Made by a program: the position numbers and the translations under genes. The notes beneath the pieces are model-generated. The model had not been told where the DNA came from. It did no database searches and saw only the letters and a list, made by a program, of their open reading frames with translations. Source: Autumnicola patrickiae (GTDB lineage Bacteria > Bacteroidota > Bacteroidia > Flavobacteriales > Flavobacteriaceae). From it: a stretch of 64,000 bases of DNA. Location of the stretch: the NCBI RefSeq assembly GCF_031846525.1, contig NZ_JAVRHM010000004.1, positions 124,001 to 188,000 of the forward strand, written 5' to 3'. Positions 60,181 to 64,000 of this stretch are shown here, in pieces; the stretch's first letter is position 1; each line of letters opens with the position of its first letter.

Positions 60181-62364
60181 TTACCGAAGATATTTCTCTA
60201 CCGGATTAATCGGCAGATCCCTTACCCGCTCTCCGGTTGCATCAAAAACAGCATTAGCCACGGCTGCCGCAGATGGACCTTGTGCAGCTTCTCCGGCACC
60301 AAGAGGTTTTTCCTCTACACGGTCTATTACCTCTACTTCCACCTCCGGTATTTCTTCAAATCTGAAAATAGGATACGTATGCCAATCCCTGCTGGTAATA
60401 TGTTCTTTATCAAATTTCACCTCCTCCCGAAGTGCCCAACTCGCGGCCTGGATCATTCCCCCTTCCGTTTGATTTTTCAATCCGTCAGGATTAATAATTT
60501 CCCCGGAATCGATCACACCCCACATTTTTCTCACTTCCACAATATCTCTCTCATTCACTTCCACAAGGGCGGCAACAGCAAAGTAGGAAGCGGAATTTTT
60601 GTAACGTGCAAAAGCGTAACCCATACCTTGCCTGTTCCCTTTATTTACTCCTGAAGTCATCTTTTTCACTCTTTCAAGACAGGCAATAGCCCGATCATCA
60701 TTAAGGTGGCTAACTCTGAATTCCACCGGGTTTTCCCCTGCTTTGTGCGCCAGCTCGTCCATAAAACATTCTATGGCAAACACATTTCCAAAAGCTCCCA
60801 ACGCCCGCAGTGCAGATTTCCGAAGTGGTCCTTCAAAAATGTGAGAAGTGGTTTGCAATGAAGCTAATGTGTAATATGGTTTTGAGTTACGCACTGCACC
60901 ACCTTTAAAACCCACCCCGGGAACTCCGTGACCACGATCAAGAAACCGGGCCGGCAACAGCGTTTTTGGCTCCCCATTGGGGCGGGAACTGTGGCCATCG
61001 GACCAAAAATCGTATTTCCAGCCCTGAATTTTTCCGTCTTCAGTTAAACCTGCCTGCAGCTCCATAACCATAGCCGTTCCATACGGCTCCCACCGGTGTT
61101 CGTCGTCCCGCATCCATTGTAACCTAACGTGTCTTCCGGGATATTCCAAGGCCAGTAAAGCCGCTTCAGCCGCAACATCATCTGCACCGTTGTGTCCATA
61201 ACAACCCGATCCCGGCACTCCTTTAATATGAATATTCTCTTCCGGAATTTCCAACATGTTCGCCAGGGTTTCCCGAAGCGGATAAACCCCCTGGGTATGG
61301 CTCCATACCTGCAGCTTTTCACCTTCAAAATAAGCGATCGCACAGGAGGGGCCGTTGGCAGCATGCATTAGGTAAGGCTTATAATAAGCAGCTTTATGCT
61401 GAAGTGGCGCTTGATTAATGGCATTTTCCCAATCCCCTGTTTCTTCCTCTACCTCCACTTCGGCATCAAGAGTTTTTAAATATTTTTTAAGCGGCACATC
61501 TGCAGGCAACTCATTTCCTGCTTCCCACTCTGCCAACTCGTTCACTTTCCAACTGAGTTGTATAGCCTGAAATTCTTCTTCGGCAATTACTCCTACAAAA
61601 CTACCAATACGAACCAGTTTAAGGAATCCCGGAAAATCCTGAAGCGAAGAATCATCTAAATTTTTAAGTTTCGAGGTGTAAGACGAAGGACGAATAATCC
61701 TGGCGTGGACCATATCAGGAAAGCGCATATCCTGAACATACTCAAGATTCCCGCGCACCATCTGGGAAATATCCTTTCGCGGCACAGGCTGACCTACATA
61801 TTTGCGACGTGTCTTTCCATAAATTTCTGAAGGCTCTCCTATATCTTCATTCAACTGCCTTCCTTCCAGTAATTCGTAGAGGTTCATTGTCTGGCCTCCA
61901 CCACGTATAATTCCATTTTCCAGACTAAGTTCAGATTGCGGAATCTCCCACTTTTCTGAAGCGAGGCTCAATATTTTCTCTCTCGCTGCCGCCGCTGCAT
62001 TACGAATAGACATGGCGCTGGTTTCTATAGAACGGCTTCCTGCGGTGTAGCCTTCATTGGCGGTCACTCCCGTTTCTGCCAGGTTCACTTCCACTAAATC
62101 GGGATTTGTATTCAATTCTTCGGCAGCCACTTGTGCCACGGCAATCCTGATTCCCTGCCCAAGTTCCATTTTTCCGGTGAGAACAAGAACACTTCCATCT
62201 TCAAGAACCCGTAGCCAGGCATTGATCCGATCCAGACGATTTGATTCGTCAGATTCCGCTACATTTTCTCCATTTTCATTGCCCATGCAGGTAGTTCCCA
62301 GCAGGGAAAAACCGATGCTCACAAATCCTAATTGCTTGATAAAATCACGTCGGGTAGATTTCAT
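60181..62364 (-). CDS. Molybdenum hydroxylase large subunit (IorB/aldehyde oxidase type), Tat-exported
   Basis: A 727-residue molybdopterin-cytosine-dinucleotide-binding subunit of the xanthine dehydrogenase/isoquinoline 1-oxidoreductase group. The N-terminus STRRDFIKQLGFVSIGFSLL is a twin-arginine signal, so it acts in the periplasm. MELGQGIRIAVAQVAAEELN contacts the cofactor, GVPGSGCYGHNGADDVAAEA and SALRALGAFGNVFAIECFMD are further Mo-site segments, and the catalytic glutamate is in PLGAGEAAQGPSAAAVAN. The iron-sulfur partner gene lies 9 bp upstream. No cytochrome c third subunit and no FAD subunit are adjacent, so the electron acceptor is open. Substrate (aldehyde or N-heterocycle) is unknown. 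Confidence 0.91.
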   Translation of the reverse strand: MKSTRRDFIKQLGFVSIGFSLLGTTCMGNENGENVAESDESNRLDRINAWLRVLEDGSVLVLTGKMELGQGIRIAVAQVAAEELNTNPDLVEVNLAETGVTANEGYTAGSRSIETSAMSIRNAAAAAREKILSLASEKWEIPQSELSLENGIIRGGGQTMNLYELLEGRQLNEDIGEPSEIYGKTRRKYVGQPVPRKDISQMVRGNLEYVQDMRFPDMVHARIIRPSSYTSKLKNLDDSSLQDFPGFLKLVRIGSFVGVIAEEEFQAIQLSWKVNELAEWEAGNELPADVPLKKYLKTLDAEVEVEEETGDWENAINQAPLQHKAAYYKPYLMHAANGPSCAIAYFEGEKLQVWSHTQGVYPLRETLANMLEIPEENIHIKGVPGSGCYGHNGADDVAAEAALLALEYPGRHVRLQWMRDDEHRWEPYGTAMVMELQAGLTEDGKIQGWKYDFWSDGHSSRPNGEPKTLLPARFLDRGHGVPGVGFKGGAVRNSKPYYTLASLQTTSHIFEGPLRKSALRALGAFGNVFAIECFMDELAHKAGENPVEFRVSHLNDDRAIACLERVKKMTSGVNKGNRQGMGYAFARYKNSASYFAVAALVEVNERDIVEVRKMWGVIDSGEIINPDGLKNQTEGGMIQAASWALREEVKFDKEHITSRDWHTYPIFRFEEIPEVEVEVIDRVEEKPLGAGEAAQGPSAAAVANAVFDATGERVRDLPINPVEKYLR

Positions 62365-62373
62365 AGAATAAAA

Positions 62374-62838
62374 TTATTGAGCAGAAGCTTTTTTAACTGC
62401 CCTTATTACCCGGGCATGTACGCCACAGCGGCAAATATTTCGGTATAATCCTGCCTGAATTTCCTCATCTGAAGGATTTGGCTTTTCATTTAATAGTCCG
62501 ACGGAAGCTATTACCAGGCCATTAAGGCAATAACCGCACTGTGCCGCCTGTTCATCAATAAATGCCTGCTGGACCTTGTGCAGGTTTCCATTTTTGTCTG
62601 CCAAACCTTCAAGAGTGGTGATTTTCATTTCGGCAGCACGCTCTACTGTAATAAGGCAGGAGGGATTAGCTTTTCCATCAAACAAGACCATACAGGCACC
62701 GCATTGTGATAATCCGCAGCCAAATTTGGGTCCGTTAAGTTCCAGGTTATTTCTAAGCACATAAAGCAATGGCGTTTGGGGATCTACATTTACCTCGTGC
62801 TTATTTCCGTTAACGGTAAGGGTAATCAAAGTCTTCAT
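62374..62838 (-). CDS. Molybdenum hydroxylase small subunit, two [2Fe-2S] clusters
   Basis: A 154-residue iron-sulfur subunit. The plant-type ferredoxin cluster is held by CGLSQCGACM and a later cysteine (Cys41, Cys46, Cys49, Cys61), and the second cluster by CGYCLNG and CRCG (Cys101, Cys104, Cys136, Cys138). Both sets are complete. It has no signal peptide and is probably exported as a complex with the Tat-signalled large subunit. First gene of the pair. Confidence 0.94.
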   Translation of the reverse strand: MKTLITLTVNGNKHEVNVDPQTPLLYVLRNNLELNGPKFGCGLSQCGACMVLFDGKANPSCLITVERAAEMKITTLEGLADKNGNLHKVQQAFIDEQAAQCGYCLNGLVIASVGLLNEKPNPSDEEIQAGLYRNICRCGVHARVIRAVKKASAQ

Positions 62839-63103
62839 ATTATTTCTAAGTTGTCTTTATGTCTTAATTTATTCCCACCCCTCCGCCAACACTTTTATAA
62901 TTGCCTGAAAATTAAAATTCCTTTATTAAGTGAACCTGCTGAAATAAATATTTAATTAGAATTTTAGAAACATCTACAGACGACCTCCCCTTAAATTTAA
63001 GAAAAGATTACAGAAAAGGCTTTTAAATAGAAAATTTTAAAGGTTTTTTGTGAAGCAAATATTCTTTTGAAGTTTGATCTTTAGTATAATGTGAGCCACC
63101 TAC

Positions 63104-63134
63104 TTAAAATGTCAATTTTCGGCCTTCAGTTAAG
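63104..63134. repeat. Dispersed repeat, upstream copy of a direct pair
   Basis: AAAATGTCAATTTTCGGCC continues into TTCAGTTAAG. It matches the next copy in 23 or so of the last 27 positions and is spaced 146 bp from it. Confidence 0.6.
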
Positions 63135-63250
63135 TTAGGTAAAGAGGTAAGAAGTGAAAAGAGGAAAAAAGTACTACAATACCTTCAGAATTTAAAGTTG
63201 CGACAAGAGCAGAAGGCTTCTTAATGTTCTTCTTCAGAATATCACCCTCT

Positions 63251-63280
63251 CAAAATTGCAATTTTCGACCTTCAGTTAAG
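63251..63280. repeat. Dispersed repeat, downstream copy of a direct pair
   Basis: CAAAATTGCAATTTTCGACC continues into TTCAGTTAAG. It is preceded by CCCTCT, like the CCTCT flank of copies at 4388 and 45028. It lies about 80 bp before the Crp/Fnr-type gene. Confidence 0.6.
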
Positions 63281-63359
63281 ATGACAAAGTAAAAATACTC
63301 AATGAGCTTCAGGAAATTTCAATTTAAATATTAACTTGACTTTCTTAAAGGTACAGGGT

Positions 63360-63992
63360 ATGCTAAAAGAGCTGAAGGAGGCCTATGGGTTTATTTTTGA
63401 AGAGGAACTTATTCGGGAAATTTCCGAATCCGGAACTTTGAAATCTGTCAGGGAGGGTGAGGTGATCCTGGATATTAACGACTATATTACCGCCATGCCT
63501 CTGCTTCTTGAAGGGGCGATAAAGATCCTGAGAGAGGATAATGAAGGTAATGAATTGTTACTTTATTTCCTGGAGCGGGGGGACACCTGTGCCCTTACCC
63601 TTTCCTGCTGTCTTGGACAAACCCGCAGTGAGATAAGGGCTGTTGCTGAAAAAGATACCGTTATTATTATGATTCCCATTGGAAAGATTGAAGACTGGAC
63701 GGCAAAATATAAGACCTGGCGTAATTTTGTGTTTGAAAGCTATCAGTCACGTCTTTCTGAAATGCTGCAGACGATAGACACTATTGCTTTTATGCATATG
63801 GACCAACGCCTGCTACGTTATCTTCAGGATAAAGCCAAGATTAATCAGTCTGAAGAATTACAGGTCACACATCAGCAAATCGCATACGATCTCAACACCT
63901 CAAGGGTTGTTATTTCCAGGATCCTGAAAAAACTGGAAATGGACAAGAAGATCATTTTGCAACGAAATCAAATAAAAGTGCTGGATCTTTAG
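63360..63992 (+). CDS. Crp/Fnr-family transcription regulator
   Basis: A 210-residue regulator with a cyclic-nucleotide-binding-like beta-barrel (about 20-130) and a C-terminal winged helix with VTHQQIAYDLNTSRVVISRI. It lacks the residues for cAMP binding and the N-terminal Fe-S cysteines of Fnr, but has an adjacent cysteine pair in CALTLSCCLGQT. From memory, relatives with this CC motif lie beside sulfur-transport and rhodanese genes in Bacteroidota, hinting at sulfide or persulfide sensing; that is inference. I chose the ATG at 63360 over a TTG eight codons earlier. The window ends eight bases after its stop. Confidence 0.88.
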   Translation: MLKELKEAYGFIFEEELIREISESGTLKSVREGEVILDINDYITAMPLLLEGAIKILREDNEGNELLLYFLERGDTCALTLSCCLGQTRSEIRAVAEKDTVIIMIPIGKIEDWTAKYKTWRNFVFESYQSRLSEMLQTIDTIAFMHMDQRLLRYLQDKAKINQSEELQVTHQQIAYDLNTSRVVISRILKKLEMDKKIILQRNQIKVLDL

Positions 63993-64000
63993 CCTGTCCT

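Larger units (their letters stand above)
62839..63359. other. Long divergent spacer with two repeat copies
   Basis: 521 bp between divergent transcription units. It carries two direct copies of the dispersed repeat with the longer CTTCAGTTAAG flank (63104-63134 and 63251-63280). I see no coding frame or terminator. Confidence 0.5.

Noticed and set aside
59944..60654. A 236-codon plus-strand frame
   Set aside because: More than half is antisense to the molybdenum hydroxylase large-subunit gene and the rest is AT-rich spacer; composition is not protein-like.

Overview
The window looks like a chromosomal segment of a marine-type member of the Flavobacteriaceae (Bacteroidota), close to the Gramella/Salegentibacter/Zunongwangia group. 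The evidence is low GC and AT-rich spacers, TAnnTTTG-type -7 promoter boxes instead of sigma70 -10 boxes, few Shine-Dalgarno sites, a type IX secretion/gliding gene set (gldJ, porV, a type B cargo protein), a PafA-type alkaline phosphatase, and gene orders I recall from flavobacteria (etfB-etfA-bifunctional nuclease-nupC-thyA; hpt-adk-obgE; porV-cdd-pdhA-pdhC). Genus assignment is inference. I saw no rRNA, tRNA, CRISPR array, transposase or prophage gene. Most of the window is core genome.

Layout. 1-8.2 kb: electron transfer flavoprotein, a bifunctional nuclease, a nucleoside transporter with a periplasmic N-terminal extension, an unrecognised coiled-coil membrane protein, thymidylate synthase, and two tandem secreted TonB-C-domain proteins. 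8.3-16.3 kb: an ergothioneine pair (egtB, egtD), a lipoprotein/DUF427 pair, a lone glycogen-binding-type domain, a class V aminotransferase, folA, a fructosamine kinase and fabD. 16.3-16.7 kb: a structured non-coding repeat region. 16.7-24.6 kb: a sugar aminotransferase, waaA, two tiny acidic lipoproteins (one only 50 aa), a DUF4136 lipoprotein, then obgE-adk-hpt (minus strand) divergent from purK-purE. 24.8-33.4 kb: an M3 peptidase, an ECF sigma factor with a small zinc-binding partner, a UbiA-like protein, gcvP, a KAS III-like enzyme and a methyltransferase. 33.4-40.2 kb: a large T9SS cargo protein, a glycosyltransferase, PafA and the MlaE/MlaF ABC pair.

40.2-49.7 kb is a long minus-strand block: DUF389, manC, SprT, SDR and M28 genes are packed tightly, followed upstream by pdhC, pdhA, cdd and porV. 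gldJ and murF run divergently from it. The sortase gene porU, which I would expect between porV and gldJ, is not there. 53-57 kb holds a Trk potassium system beside kdpE and a 5'-truncated kdpD, a relic of a Kdp regulatory locus. 57.4-64 kb holds an AEC transporter coupled to an FAD-NAD(P) protein, a Tat-exported molybdenum hydroxylase pair, and a Crp/Fnr regulator at the right edge.

The most notable non-gene signal is a dispersed, quasi-palindromic repeat of about 20-30 bp (core close to TCGAAAATTGCCATTTTGA). It occurs about a dozen times, almost always in spacers, and sometimes lies within or beside GGCTGyyT-type terminator hairpins. I found no clear candidate for an entirely new multi-gene system. 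The best leads are the repeat family, the missing porU, the decayed Kdp locus and a few unrecognised proteins.
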